A DNA stretch of 64,000 nt from Aquatica leii (GCA_035610365.1 CM069432.1:79922520-79986519); one strand, 5' to 3'. Counted from the first letter of the stretch, positions 8,801-21,303 are shown. A program made the numbers and translations. The notes: generated from the sequence alone by a model not told the origin.

Positions 8801-11064
8801 TATATACTATAAAATATTTTTATATTTGCTATTTATACACATATATTTTTTGTGACTGTTATAAACATATTAAATACTTATGTAAACTATTCAAGTATAC
8901 AAAATATAAACTACTGAAATATCAAAAACCAATTAAGACATAGCCTAAATATTTCGTAGTAGACAGTTTTTTGTGGTAAAAACAACTTTCATCGTGACAC
9001 TTTTCTAATAAATTTCAATTGTTTAACTTTCATTTTATTTATTCTGTTTAACAAATAGAAAACCTAAGTTTGTTTATGTTTAAAAAATTTTGTTAAGTTA
9101 AATATTACAAAAAAACTGAAGTTTATAAGCCTATATTTTTTTACAATTTCTTATAAATGTTTCTTTTTTTGCTTTATTTTATTTACCATAATATTAACAT
9201 AAAAATTAATTATTCAACATGTGGAACAAATTTCGTACAGTTCTAATGTCGTTACAAACACAAATTTTTAAAATATACCTCAACGAACAAATACCCTTAC
9301 TTGATTGTATGTAAATTAACCGCAGTTACATATTCCAACTTGCAAATGCCTTAACATCAAAAGCAGCTGACGAGCGCTACTATTTTGTAAGGGTAAATCT
9401 TAACATCAAAAGTGATGTACAAAATTATAAACTTGAAATAACATTGCGGATAACACAAAAAGGAATATTTGAATGATATCTTTTTATAATTTTTAAGAAA
9501 AATTTTGATAGAAACCGTCATCTACATTATTTCGTTTTCATATACGGTTTTGAATATCGAAAAAATATTGAAAATCATATTTCAAATTCTTTTGGTATGC
9601 ATATATTTTATTATATACACTTTTGTTCTGATTGTGTGTTTTATTTGTTGTATTGAAATAAATGTTGGCATGTAGTATAAATCTTTATGGTTTTTATGTA
9701 ATAAATATGTTGATTTGTATTGAAAACAATATTATTATTTATATAGTTTTCTAAAAACGTAAATACGTATTTTATACTATATCTAGAAACAACATTTATA
9801 ATAATTAATATAATAAAAATATTATATTTTAATTTAGTGCAATTTAGCTTAATCACAATTATTCTATTTTAATAGTTTAGTTAAATTTTGAACTTATAAA
9901 AAATATATAGTTAATTGTTCAAAACGTTCTCATAATATATCATCTCTTTACTAGACATAAATAAAAAATTGGTTTTGTTTAAATAATTTATTCCAATGTG
10001 ACATTCGTGTGTAAAAGTGTTTTTTTTTAATAAATTTAAACAAATAGTTTTATCTGAACTTACTTAGTTTTTGATTTGTACAAATGCGTATATAATTAAA
10101 TTTATGATTTTTACTTAAATTCTCTAAAAATTACTTTAATTTTTTTTTAATGTTTCATTTAAGATCCTTGTTAAGATACGATTATTTATATTACAAATAA
10201 GAACAAATTAATAAATAACACATGAACACATGAATTAATAGGTATATAACACTTTAAATGTCTATTTATTTAGTTGCCACTTGCAAAATATAAATTTTTA
10301 TTTATGTAAACATTAAGCGCCCTATGTGTAATTGTTTATATATCTAATTTTCTTGTTTCCATAATAATTCTGACTTTTTCTGTACCTCGTCAAACGTTCC
10401 AGAAGATTTATGCAAAATATTAAAATACAATGTCTTAAGTAAAAAACAAAAAGTACGTATTTTGATATGATTAAAATTTAATTGTTGGTATTTTACAAGT
10501 TTTTGTTCAATATAAATCTTGTGCGGCAACAAAAAAAACTAGGTGTGAGCACCCAGTAGCTGTTGTAGAAACAGTAATCCAAAAAATAGTAATTACCTTA
10601 GAGCACTTAAAGTGTCAAAAATGTTAATAACAAACAAATAACATGATAATAAAATATTAAACCTACAATTAACCCATAGCCTGAAATGTCAAGTTTACAT
10701 TAAGTTGTAAGTAAAATAAAAGAAAAATCTTTTTTTACAAGATACACTGCAAGTATTGTATATACCTAAGCAAAAACATAAATAGATATAACCTAAAATT
10801 AAACAAGATAAGACATAGACTACTTTGTAGTGTGACAAAAAACACTTATTAATCGAGTTGTATAAAAAAACTTATTTAATCAGAATAAATATACTCTCAT
10901 TAAAAAAACCAAGATTAGTTTGTTAGTGTAGTTACATAATTAAAAAAAATTCACAGATATCGCAAATCTTGCAATTATCGGAAGGTGTTGAAAACAAACA
11001 TAATATTACCTACGTTATATAATAAACAAGGTTTATTACAATTTTCAAAAATAAGAATATATAT
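8801..11064. other. AT-rich DNA, no gene seen
   Basis: Long AT-rich stretch with only short biased frames. TTAACATCAAAAG occurs twice near 9350 and 9400. No transposase, RNA gene or splice-bounded frame was recognised. Confidence 0.4.
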
Positions 11065-11640
11065 AGTCCTCGCAATTTTACTTTCGATGCACGTCATTAA
11101 CGTCAGTGACGTAGTTATTTAACCATGTTGTCGGTATTATCATGTAAACTTACTGTTTTCGTACATTCTTAATATTACATTGCGTATTACGTTTTCATTA
11201 AATGTTTCTACATTCGTAACAGTTGTACTACGCTTACGTTTTGAAGAGATCTAAGAACCTCGTTGTAAGCAACCGTTGTACATACAGAAATAACTGTAGA
11301 ATATATGTATGTATTACCACAATTTAAATATTAAGTAAAAGGGTACTTCTCGCACAGCATTTACTGATATCAATGGACCACCATTATCTCGTTCAAGATC
11401 AAAATAGTACAGTTTTGTATCAAAAATAATTATAAAAAGCAATGAGACATAATTTGACATAAAAAACACAAATTTAATTTGACAGATGTCAACAACGCTG
11501 CAACTGTAGTAAGCACACCAACAACGTGATAAAAAAAAATCCATAAGACAATTCGGTATTTATTTAATTTTTGCTATAAATAGGGTGGTATGAATTTTAC
11601 GTCATTAATGACGTGCATCGAAAGTTAAATTGCGAGGACT
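11065..11640. mobile_element. Non-autonomous DNA transposon (MITE) with about 36-bp TIRs
   Basis: The left end AGTCCTCGCAATTTTACTTT (11065 onward) and the reverse complement of the right end (to 11640) match over about 36 bp with one mismatch, and more weakly beyond. The inner parts of both ends carry palindromic ACGTCATTAATGACGT-like sequence. There is no credible coding sequence inside: a 76-codon minus-strand frame is compositional. I could not find a clean target duplication, so the superfamily is open. Confidence 0.82.
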
Positions 11641-12430
11641 TTACTATTAATGTATTTTGAACTATTTTTTAATCCAAATTCAATAAAATATACGTTTGCA
11701 CAACATGTTTTGGATAATCGTCATATTCTTTTTTCTTACAAACTGTTTCATCCTTTTAATAACAAATTCTTGATTTACTAGAGTTGATTTATATTAAAAT
11801 ATCAAATAAAAACTTTTTGTTGAACGATCAAACCAATTTCAATTACGATTTTAAACTTAAATTTTATTAGATTTGTTTCTAAATTGCACCATCTTCCTTT
11901 TTTGAAATAATTTACATTTAACATTTTGTAAAACTTAGATTTTTTAATTATCTAGTTACAAAATTTCATATTTGACATTTTTCAAAAAATGTAAGTTAAA
12001 AATTTTTATAAGTTGTAAATATTTTTGTAGACTTTTCTGAAAATGAGCTTCATTATATTAAAGCTCGAAACATATGTAAAAAATACATTTTCAAAGTTAA
12101 CGAATTTATCATTAGTGGACTGGTAATTTGAATAATTTAAAAATTGACCAATAACAATGAATCCCCTTAACAATTTAAAAATTTACCGATTCTATAATTT
12201 TTCTCCTATTAATATTAAACAAATGCGCTACTGACTATAAAAAAAACATTGAAAAAACTTTACTGCAACATGAATCCTCTCTCTAGTCTTAACTGATTTA
12301 TAACGCTAATCATATTTGCAATTGCTCGGCTGTTAATACAATTTCAATATTCAAAATTTACTCAAATTTTATTTTACTTACTTTCGTCATATGTTGATAA
12401 CTTGATAACAGTGAAATCTTTTATGACTTA
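11641..12430. other. AT-rich DNA without a gene
   Basis: Nothing recognisable. Confidence 0.4.
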
Positions 12431-12530
12431 AACCAGTAATTGCTGGTAGTTTTTATTATAAAATTTTATAAATCAGGTTTATTAAATTATTTTGTTTATG
12501 CATTTTAAAATTTGAACATAAAGTATCGGT

Positions 12531-12719
12531 TTAGTAGAACATATGTGTTTTGGTCGAGTTGCTTTTCGTGACCACCGCGGCTTTTTTGCGACTAGGAGTA
12601 GCTTTGTCGGTGTCATAAGAGTTGTATTTCTTGTAAATCATGCCTGCATTGAAACCGCCATAATTTTTGTATTGAAATGATTTGCTTAATAACTTAATAC
12701 CAACCAATAAACTATTACC
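12531..12719 (-). CDS. Possible terminal exon of a host gene
   Basis: On the minus strand a pyrimidine-rich acceptor (TTTCTTCTATCTTGCACCG, then TTTTAG) opens a 62-codon frame ending at 12531. An alternative acceptor would start it at 12711. The product begins with a hydrophobic stretch (LLVGIKLL) and continues NYGGFNAGMIYKKYNSYDTD. It then has a basic patch (SRKKAAVV) and ends KTHMFY. AATAAA follows near 12480. Base composition and codon use (GCC GCG GTG GTC ACG) are richer in GC than the surroundings, as expected for a conserved exon. It looks like the cytoplasmic tail of a membrane protein. I cannot name the gene. The partner exon may be at 34347-34444, at the end of a long intron. Confidence 0.35.
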   Translation of the reverse strand, partial: GNSLLVGIKLLSKSFQYKNYGGFNAGMIYKKYNSYDTDKATPSRKKAAVVTKSNSTKTHMFY

Positions 12720-12739
12720 CTAAAACGGTGCAAGATAGA

Positions 12740-13880
12740 AGAAAGTTGCACATAAACATTTATATAGAGGACAAAATTTACTATAAAAAAGTCAGCAAAA
12801 GGGTACAATTACTTGCAATAGTTTAGAAGATACAAGTGTGCAAAGTTCCACAAAAATTACATTAAAATTCTGTAACTATTAAACTATTAGATATAATTAT
12901 GCACTCCCGCAAACTTGTTTGTAGTAAATTTTGTGCTCAATAAATTGTTTATGTGCATCTATATTGTACCGTTTTTGTAGCATACAAGGCGGAAGCTCGC
13001 ATGGATCTAATTCTGCAATTACTATAATAATTTTTCATTACTGCTGAGTGAAATTAAGATTTATTATATTTTTAAAGCATAAAAAGAATCATAAGGAATA
13101 TCTTGTTTAATAATAATAAACACTACATCCAAAAAATACAAAAAGTGAAGTGAAATTAGGCACCACCACAAGTTCCAGATTTGTTTCATCTGAGCGTTTC
13201 ATCGTTTCGTTACAGAAGCCTTCGAATCAAGCTCCCTATAAGTGTTTTTACACTAAAACTCTAGAGTTACAAAATTGATCTTCTTGATCTTGATTCTTCC
13301 GCCTGTAATGTTAACAAGAAACGTGCATAATTGTTTTGTTAATGCAACCAGAATTATTGCTGCTCTTGTACAGCTAGAATTGGCAATCACAACAAACCTT
13401 TTTTCTGAGTGCATCATTTTTTTCCTTAAAATTCAAATAACATAAATCTCATTCGAAACATTCAACAACAAAAATATTGAAGATAACGTTATATGGCAAG
13501 ATTTTACTACTTCCATATTTGTTAATAACTTAACTTAAACAATTTAACTTTTTCAGCAATATTAAGATCAAAATCTGTCAAACAATTTTATTTTAAATAA
13601 TTATACAAAAAAAAAATTTGAAAAGAACAATGTTAGTTATGTGTGGTATGATCAAACTCAAGATGTCAAAAGTGCATTGACATAATATGAATGCACCATT
13701 CGCTACGCCTGTCACTGGCATCTTACCAATATTATTATTTAATCTCAATTTTTAAACGATTTTATAGTATAAAATTATTTCAATTTGCCAAATATAAAAG
13801 CATTTTCACAATAGTGATTTTTAATAAAGTCAGAAACATTTACAACCGCAATGAATAAAACAACTTTTAAGCTACTCGAA
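12740..13880. other. AT-rich DNA without a gene
   Basis: A GC-richer patch near 13170-13380 gives short stop-free stretches on the minus strand, but no family I know. Confidence 0.35.
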
Positions 13881-13896
13881 ATGAAATAGTATATTT

Positions 13897-14027
13897 CATT
13901 ACTAGGCTTGAAAGAAGGCTTTTCCTGTGCGAGCTTGCGAGTTCCCATGTGGGACGAAGCCGAGCACGGGAACGCATGCGAGAACGGGAAAAGCTCTTTC
14001 TGCTGTGTAATGAACGATGTTTTTCAT
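13897..14027. repeat. Imperfect foldback upstream of the Crypton fragment
   Basis: CATTACT...GGCTTTTCCTGTGCGAGC on the left pairs imperfectly with the reverse complement of GAGAACGGGAAAAGCTC...GTAATG on the right. The stem is much GC-richer than the flanks. A related GAGCACGGGAAAAA motif occurs at about 15311, on the far side of the recombinase fragment, so it may belong to that element's ends. Confidence 0.6.
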
Positions 14028-14170
14028 TATACCTGTCTACAAAACTAATATAAAACACATAAAAATTATAATACATATGTCTGAATCACCCTTCATTAAA
14101 ACAATGCATATCTAGAATGCATTGAAAATTTCATGCAGAATTGTTTTGACGTGAGCCAATATTCTAAAAG

Positions 14171-14909
14171 ATGGATTCTGTACAACATAATTTTGAAATA
14201 CCAGAAAATATTACTCAGCAAGCAGCAAAAGTACAAGCAGAATTACTTCCTAAAAAATCTCGAGACAGATATGAAAAAAAGTATCGTTTGTTCTATGAAT
14301 GGCGCGAACAAAAAAATTTTAAATCTGTGAGTGATGATGTTTTTCTTGTTTATTTGTCGGAGAAAGCTAAACTTTTGAAACCATCTACCTTGTGGAGTCG
14401 ATTCTCTATGATAAAAAGTTGTTTATCTATTAAAGAAAATGTAGACATTAGCAAGTAAGTACAATATACTATATACTTGCGTAATACTTCTATTTTTTAC
14501 TTATACATTGATGCATTCATTCGTACAGATTTCCACAAACAATCGCATTTCTCAAACGTCAAGGTGTTGGTTACGTACCTAAAAAAGCCAAAGTATTAAC
14601 AGCTGAATAAGTACCCAAATTCATTTGTGAAGCTTCAGATGAGAAATGGTTATTGACAAAGGTTTGTGTTTGACTTATATGTAAAAAATGTTCCTTCCGA
14701 TAGTAATACTAACCATTTTCGTATAGGTACTTTTGATAGTATTTATGGAGCATATCGACACGTCGGACAAAAGCAAATTGGAGAGTTTGACTAAAACTGT
14801 AAATATCAGTAACAATTCAAATTGTAGCAGTAATGTTAGATTTAATAAATTTATTGTTAAAAATAAAGACTGTTCGGTTAGTTCTTCTTCTACTATATAC
14901 AATCCTTAA
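14171..14909 (+). pseudogene. Crypton-like tyrosine recombinase fragment
   Basis: Exon 1 runs 14171-14454 (MDSVQHNFEIPENI...), with SRDRYEKKYRLFYEWREQK and KPSTLWSRFSMIKSCL. That is the helical core-binding domain of the Crypton-like tyrosine recombinases that are abundant in insects. A GTAAGT donor at 14455 and a TACAG acceptor at 14528 restore the frame (FPQTIAFLKRQGVGYVPKKA, then VLTAE). A TAA at 14608-14610 follows directly, but the reading continues as KFICEASDEKWLLTK. From about 14724 to 14909 another frame gives a serine- and asparagine-rich tail ending SSSSTIYNP, like the C-terminal tails of this family. The catalytic domain with the R-H-R-Y residues is missing. The copy is therefore internally deleted and dead. 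Confidence 0.7.
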
Positions 14910-15441
14910 AAGCAATGTACTTTAATTAGCTGTTTGCAAGGAAAACTTATATGTTACATTTCACTCGATCCAGTAAACTTGAAATAGAATTTACTTCAAA
15001 AATTTGACAATAAAGAATGTGGTTCAACTTTGAATACAAATAAAGATTTTGACGGACGTCAAAAATTTAGTGTAAAAATGCAGATCGCCAACATTAATTC
15101 CATAGCGCGAAAATTTGACTTCAATAAAAAGTTTATTATAAGACCCGAATAAAACCGAAAACTGTTATATTACATTGAAACTATACTTTAGGTAAGAATT
15201 AACTCTAGCTGAAGTATCTAAAAATTATTGTAATAAAATTAGTCGTTAGTATTGTTACCTACAATTAAACTCACTAGTGTAATGTTATTTTTAAAAGTTG
15301 GCAACAATGGAGCACGGGAAAAACTTTTCGGGAAAGATGATCTTTCATAGCTTATGAACAAGTACGAAATACATATGTTTTCATTGTGGTATAATAAAAA
15401 AATATTAGCATTAGTACTTAAACATAATGTTTTAATTTAAG
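14910..15441. other. DNA between Crypton fragment and IS630 element
   Basis: Contains the GAGCACGGGAAAAAC motif near 15311 that echoes the foldback at 13897-14027. No coding sequence. Confidence 0.35.
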
Positions 15442-16868
15442 TACTGTGCTACCAAGCTTACAAAAACCCCGGAAAATATGCGAACTAATTTAAAGGTCAA
15501 ATTGTGTCGACCAATCATATAGCTCGATTCGTTAAAGTACATTTAAAATTATGAGCATTTATTTATTAATTTTGTCGACATTTTGGTTTTTATTTACGTT
15601 GTTATTTTGTCTTTATATTATTTTTTGCTTTTATATTTGAATTTTTGTCTTGATTGTGAACAAATCTGTTCTTTTTAGAAGAATATATTCCAATTTACCT
15701 TTAAAACATTTGGTAAGTATTTTTAGGTTAAAATTATTTCTAATTAATTTGTAACACAAAAAAGTTATTTATTTTGGTTATAGTAAAAAAGCAGCAATAA
15801 TTCAAGTAAAATTTTGTATTACAGTTTAAAACCATAGAAAGCAGAACCCGAAAAGTCGTTCATCCGAAAGCACGAAACATTATTCGTAATGTCATCGATT
15901 TCTTCGATAAACAGAAACCAGATGGTCAATGGATATATCCAATCGAAAAAGCTTCTGAACTTGCTGCTGCTGCAACAAGGAAATCTTTAAGTTTTATTAA
16001 GAAAATTCGTAAAGAATCTAATGTTGCCGGAGACTCACTCTTTAGAAGTCCTGATAAGAAGCGTCGAACTGGTGCAGTGAACAAAATGGAGTTGGATGAT
16101 TTTGATGAAGGTGTTGTAAGAAGATCTGTGCATAATTTGTATACAGTCGATCATCAAGTACCTACAGTAAAAGTGAAAATAAAAGACAATGTCAACTACA
16201 TGGGAGAACGTAAAACTTTACGAAAGTATCTGTTACTACTTGGGTTTCGTTACAAGAAATACTGTAATAAACGTAAACTTTTAATAGAACAAAATGATAT
16301 TGTAGCTTGGCGTCACCCATCATATGGAGTTAACAAGTGTTGGCAGTCCTCAGAAAAACCAACTGTTTATAAATGTGATCGAACTGGACAACGACATATT
16401 ATAGTGCACGCAGGTGGTTCATACGGGTTTGTAAACAACGGTCTTCCTATTTTTAAATCACAAACTAAATCTGGTGACTATCATGACGATATGAATCATA
16501 CAAATTTTATGCAATGGCTGGAGAAGCTACTTATTCCAAATCGACTCCTTAATGGTCTCATTGTAATGGATAATGCACCTTATCATTCAAAACAAATAAA
16601 CAAACCTCCAACTCAAAGCAATTGTAAAGAAGATATTCGTTCGTGGTTGGAAGCAAATGGAATTTCTACAAGTGAAATGCGAAAAGCAGAGCTATTAATT
16701 TTAGTCAAGCAGCATCCTACATCAAAAAGTTATTTTGTTGATAAATTACTAAGTGATTATGCACATAATGTTGTTAGATTACCTCCTTACTATTGTGATT
16801 TAAATCCAATTGAATTTATATGGACTCTCGTAAAAAGAAAAGTCCCGTATCTGGAAAAGAATAAATAA
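15442..16868 (+). mobile_element. IS630/Tc1-mariner-type DNA transposon, copy 1
   Basis: The left region (ACAAAAACCCCGGAAAATATG near 15458) matches the left region of the copy at 39298, so both derive from one family. A 5' leader contains an intron from GTAAGT at 15713 to CAG at 15824, followed by the transposase. The right terminal repeat is not visible. The coding region runs into a perfect hairpin at 16844-16934. Confidence 0.75.
15825..16868 (+). pseudogene. IS630/Tc1-like transposase, defective
   Basis: The frame is open from the intron acceptor at 15824 to the stop at 16868. The N-terminus (KARNIIRNVIDFF..., KASELAAAATRKSLSFIKKI) is the helix-turn-helix DNA-binding part, followed by the NLYTVDHQVPTV linker. 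The DDE core shows GQRHIIVHAGGSYGF, KSGDYHDDMN, VMDNAPYH (second catalytic aspartate) and LPPYYCDLNPIEFIW (catalytic glutamate 81 residues later). The first catalytic block, normally an LDET motif between the AWR and CW segments, is missing, so an internal stretch has been lost. The expected initiator just after the acceptor reads ATA. The last residues (PYLEKNK) are encoded by the neighbouring hairpin, not by the family C-terminus. The enzyme must be inactive. Confidence 0.85.
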
Positions 16869-16934
16869 TACCACAGAAGTAATAACACAGAATATATATA
16901 TATATGGTATTATTTATTCTTTTCCAGATACGGG
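16844..16934. repeat. Perfect 30-bp inverted repeat hairpin
   Basis: Arms 16844-16873 and 16905-16934 are exact reverse complements (CCCGTATCTGGAAAAGAATA at the outer left). They are separated by 31 bases rich in AT dinucleotides. The transposase frame reads into the left arm and stops there, so the hairpin arrived after the transposon or marks a rearrangement of its end. Confidence 0.92.
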
Positions 16935-17949
16935 TATAATTAGACGGTATCTCCCTAGTTTAATCTTTCATCGTCTTGGCGCCTTTTTTTAGATTTACGT
17001 TATAATTTTGCATAACAAAGCCGCGATCCCTTTCCGAAGAAGCTTTGCTAGCCGTTGCTTTGTTTTGTTACAAGAAGACTAGCGTAACAATTTATTCTTG
17101 GCGGTCCAACTTGAGGAACCTGATTTTCTCGTAACAACTTGTACCTATAGCTTTTAGATAATGTTTTAGAATTCATCTTTTACAATTATTTGTTTCGAAA
17201 ACTATTGCAAAAATTAAATCAATAATAAACGTTTTTTAATTTGTTTATTTGTTTACTAATGGTAAAGCAATTTTTTCGATAAATTTAAATCTTACTAATA
17301 TACATATTTATGTACATATCTTAATTTAATAAATTTATTTTACTAATATTTTTATTACCAAACAACTATTTAAAATTTAAATAAAATCACGATATATCTT
17401 AGTGTGGATTCTTGTTACAACTTTTCAAAGCTTAACTTACTTAGTAATGGTTTTATGTTGCATCGGATAATTTGATACCCACCTCTTTGAACAAATTTTT
17501 TCGGTTTAACGTAACAAATATATTTAAACCTTTTATTTTCTTTTGTATTTGTGGAATTTATGAAACTCAACTCATTTTATATTAAACAAGCAAACACTCA
17601 AACGTTAATTAAATAATTGCGCTTTATATAAAACAATGGTATTTGTTAAAAAAAAACTTTTTTATAAACTTATTGAACTAAAAAATTAAATGTACGTTGT
17701 AAAACTACTTTGTCTTTAAATCCTAAAATAAGACTAGAGATATTAAATGTTATGTTGAATTGTTAATTGAAATGTAACGCTACAAAGTATATTTATCAAA
17801 GTTTTAAAGTAAAAATGCAAATAGTACGGTTCTATATTAGATAATAAATTACTTAATTGGAGCAACTATAATTAAACGTTTAAAGAATAATTAAAATTGG
17901 TTTTAGTCTGTAGCGGTGAACTTAAGCTATTCAAAAATTCAACTTACCA
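16935..17949. other. AT-rich DNA without a gene
   Basis: Nothing recognisable apart from a slightly GC-richer patch near 16960-17140. Confidence 0.4.
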
Positions 17950-19628
17950 TTAAACTTTTTTAAATTTTAAATCAATTTTCCTATCTTTCTGATTAGTAAA
18001 ATGGTCTATTGCTTGGTCGTTAAAATTTTTAAGTGACAAAACAAAAAAAAAGTTTAATGCTTAACATAGACAAGGCAGTTAATCTAAATTGGCCCATCGA
18101 GTTGCGTATAAACGTTTTAATTCTGTTGTTGAAAAACATCTTTCACTTTCCACTGCTCTCATGGGAAAAGTACAAATAATGTTTAAAAACAATTGTAGAA
18201 TTGCAAGCGCTCCCGCACTGTTTAAAAAATCTTCATAATTGTATATGACTTCCAGTTCTGATTTTAATTTTTATGTATTTATTTTAGAGTGCGATTTTTT
18301 TAATGATTTCTAGATGACTTTTTGGAAATGTTTGTTAATAAACAAGAAAATTCTCTACTTGAAATAGTTGTACAACTATTAAGTAATCGGTGCTTCCAAA
18401 TCTGTGTAAAATTTCTAACAAAATAATATCGCAAGTTTCGATAGCAATTGTTCGTTTCACATTTATATTCTCTACATCGCAATTTCTAAGTTTGCTACTT
18501 GAAAGTGTGTTAGACACCATTGATTGATCTAAATTACTATCTCGGATTTTTTAAATGCTATTGTTAAATGTGGTAATATATTTCTTAACTGAAATAACAT
18601 TAATTTCTTACATCTGAAGTTGGTTCAAAAAGATGTAAGTGAAAAAAAATTAACCAATACTCAAAGTGTTCATTTTCAAGATAGTTGAGTAACGCATCAG
18701 CTTGATGTATATTACTATAGCCTTCTTTCGTCTGTTTTGTAAGTGTAAACTGTCTCAACACATCTAGTATAAAAATTCTACCTTGTAGGTATAGCTTTAG
18801 GCATTCTTACTTTTACAATTTTATCTAGAAGAGCAGTACGTTTAGACAATTTTGAAAAAAATTAAGAAAATGCATGCAGATTTGCAAAAAAAAGATTTTA
18901 AGTTGACTTGCAGCTTTTTGCATAGCAGTAGGTAAATAAAATTGGCGTCAGGGTATGTATGCTTAATTTTTGCTTGTACACTCCCTCTACTAATGACTTA
19001 TTAGTCCGCGAAACACACCTGGATTGTCAAAAATGTCAGTTTGTTTCATTATGCCCACGCAATGGTAACTCAAAAATTCCACAAAACTTAACACAATCAA
19101 TTAATTTATTGACAGCGTATCTGTTTTTAGAAAGTTTTCCATTAAATTATTTAAGGAATTTGCAATAAGCACTGTCTAATTGTATTCTAATATCTATGGT
19201 ACCAAAAGATGCAAAACTTACCGAACTGTTTATATGTATCGAAGAGTCACCATGCTTTTTCACGTTTTTTTTAATATAGTTAAGGTAATCCATATCTCTA
19301 AGTGGAGAAATTGTAATAAAATATGATATTTATTTTCTTGAAGTCAATCCACAATAATGTTTTAATTTTTTAATTGTAAAACTAGTTAAAACATTATTGT
19401 GGATTGACTTCAAGAAAATAAATATCATATTTTTTTTACGTTTTTTTTAAATGTTTAATATCTTTAACGCCGGTTGTTGTCCACAATGAGTCACCGCAAA
19501 ACAATACACACTGATAATAGAAAAACGCATTAATTTTTTTGCATTCACAAATCCATTCACATTTTTTTCATATTTTCAAATGTAAGAAGGTTATTGTTTT
19601 TAAGATTAATTATTTCTTGTACAGTCAT
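17950..19628 (-). pseudogene. hAT transposase remnant (DUF4371 type), nearly full length
   Basis: On the minus strand an ATG at 19628 opens MTVQEIINLKNNNLLTFENM. A TTF zinc-finger block follows (INAFFYYQCVLFCGDSLWTT, KDIKHLKK) and then DUF4371 (KLIDCVKFCGIFELPLRGH, NPGVFRGLI). Near 18690 comes ADALLNYLENEHFEYW. The C-terminal dimerisation domain is near 18090-18240 (LFLNIICTFPMRAVESERCF), ending NFNDQAIDHFTNQKDRKIDL before a stop at 17950. The order and extent match a hAT transposase, but the frame changes several times and much of the catalytic middle is lost. A perfect 48-bp-arm hairpin is inserted between the zinc-finger and DUF4371 parts. Confidence 0.78.
19318..19433. mobile_element. Foldback insertion with perfect 48-bp arms
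   Basis: Arms 19318-19365 and 19386-19433 are exact reverse complements around a 20-bp loop. The outer ends are AAAATATGATATTTATTTTC. It interrupts the hAT coding sequence, so it is younger than that element. No clear target duplication. Confidence 0.9.
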
Positions 19629-20013
19629 TTTGAACGAAATTTAAGTAACTAACACTATGAAAACACAACCATCAACGTTCTAGTTCAAAGACGTTGATGG
19701 GTATTTTTTTTAAATTCCATTAAGTATATAGTAATTTGTCTTGCCAAAGACAAAAATGTAATACGCAATGAACTGAAAATTTATACAAATGTTTATTAGT
19801 TGAAATATAAAAATAAGAATTTTGTTTAAAATTATTTGTTTAAAAATTTATTAATACTTAGTCTTATCCCAAAGTTAAAATAAGAAAATTTGAGAAAAGC
19901 TTTAGTAATCTTTACCTAGTAAACGTCTCATTATTGGTAATTCAGAAGTGATATTAGTCATTTTAAAAATCGCTGGTCATTTGTCAGAAACATCTATTAT
20001 ACTACGCAGACAC
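19629..20013. other. Flank between hAT and Gypsy element
   Basis: Short stem CATCAACGT/ACGTTGATG near 19669-19701; otherwise AT-rich. No gene. Confidence 0.4.
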
Positions 20014-21113
20014 TGTAACCTGCGTTTGGGATTTGCAGCAGTTATCTTTTTATGACAGACCCCGTAAATCGATTCCGCTGGCTGAATTTTGTTTTTTTTT
20101 GTTGATTAGTTCATTATTAGCATCAAAAACGTTTTGCTCGTTATTGTATTGCGTGTGATTTAAGTTAATTGGTATTTCAAGTTGTTTTACAATCATTACT
20201 GGTATTTTTTTGAATGCATAAAGTTCCGTGGTTTTGATTTTGATTTAGTATTTTACTTATTTATCTCAGTAAAATAACAATTCTATATAATTTACGACTT
20301 CCTTTTTGAATGTAAGTTGATCCATTTTTCTTGTTATTTACACCTTGTTTAGGCTGAGTTCTATATTATTCAGCGCTATTATAAGCCACCTGCAAATAAG
20401 CAAGCTAAGCATTTTTGATGAGAAATGTTTCGGTCGAAGGTCTACATGATAGAATTCACGTGGCTAATTATAGTTTTCATCTTTGTTAAGTTCGTTTGTT
20501 TAATGTTCTATCTTCTACCAAGATTTTACAGCGCACGTTCAATTAGTTAAGTAGGGGTACGAAGTTTTAAAAATGGTAAAGTTTGGTTTTTGGGAATCAA
20601 TCGATCGTTGGTCGCAATTAAGAAATACCGAATACCGTGAGATGTAGTGGAGTGATTAGGGTACTTTTACCCTATCGTTAGGTAATGCCGCGGAAGTAGA
20701 AATCGTGAAAATTAAGTGTTGTGGTGAAAATGTTAATTTTTCAAATTTCGTAATGTACGGCTTATATAGACTTCATGGTTTCTAAAAATAAACTGTCACG
20801 TTTGTGGGATTTAATGTTGAGGTATTGTGTGAAAAAGAAATCCTAAATTCGCCGTTGTGCGGTTATCAATTAAATTGTGAAATAAATCTTCCGTCGGTGT
20901 TCTATTGTTTGGGGATTCCATCGAGCCCGTTTCCAACTACGGTACTCCTGGAGCGGCCGAATTCAATCTAATTACGTAGCTTCCGGAAACGCTGTGCCGA
21001 CAGTTCATCTAAGTAAAGGTATTTATCGATTTTGGTTATTATCGTGAAGTGAACCGCGATTGAAATGCAGTAAAAGCTTTGAATTTGAGCCGATTGAATT
21101 ACGACTAACGTTA
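20014..21113 (+). repeat. 5' LTR of the Gypsy element (shared part)
   Basis: Matches 25837-26936 over its whole 1100 bp with no length difference seen. Starts TGTAAC. Confidence 0.88.
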
Positions 21114-21303
21114 GCAAATTGTTGTTTCTAATCCGTCTACTTCCGCCGATGAAGTCATCGAACCTATCGTTCAGTCTTCTTTAGTAGTTGATACCGCTTT
21201 ACCGACGTCTTCTGCTGTTAGTCAAAATTTTGTTAGTCATGTTAAGAGTGTTTCAGTTTCGAAATGGAACTTAAAGTTTTCTGGTGACGCAAAATCAATT
21301 TCG

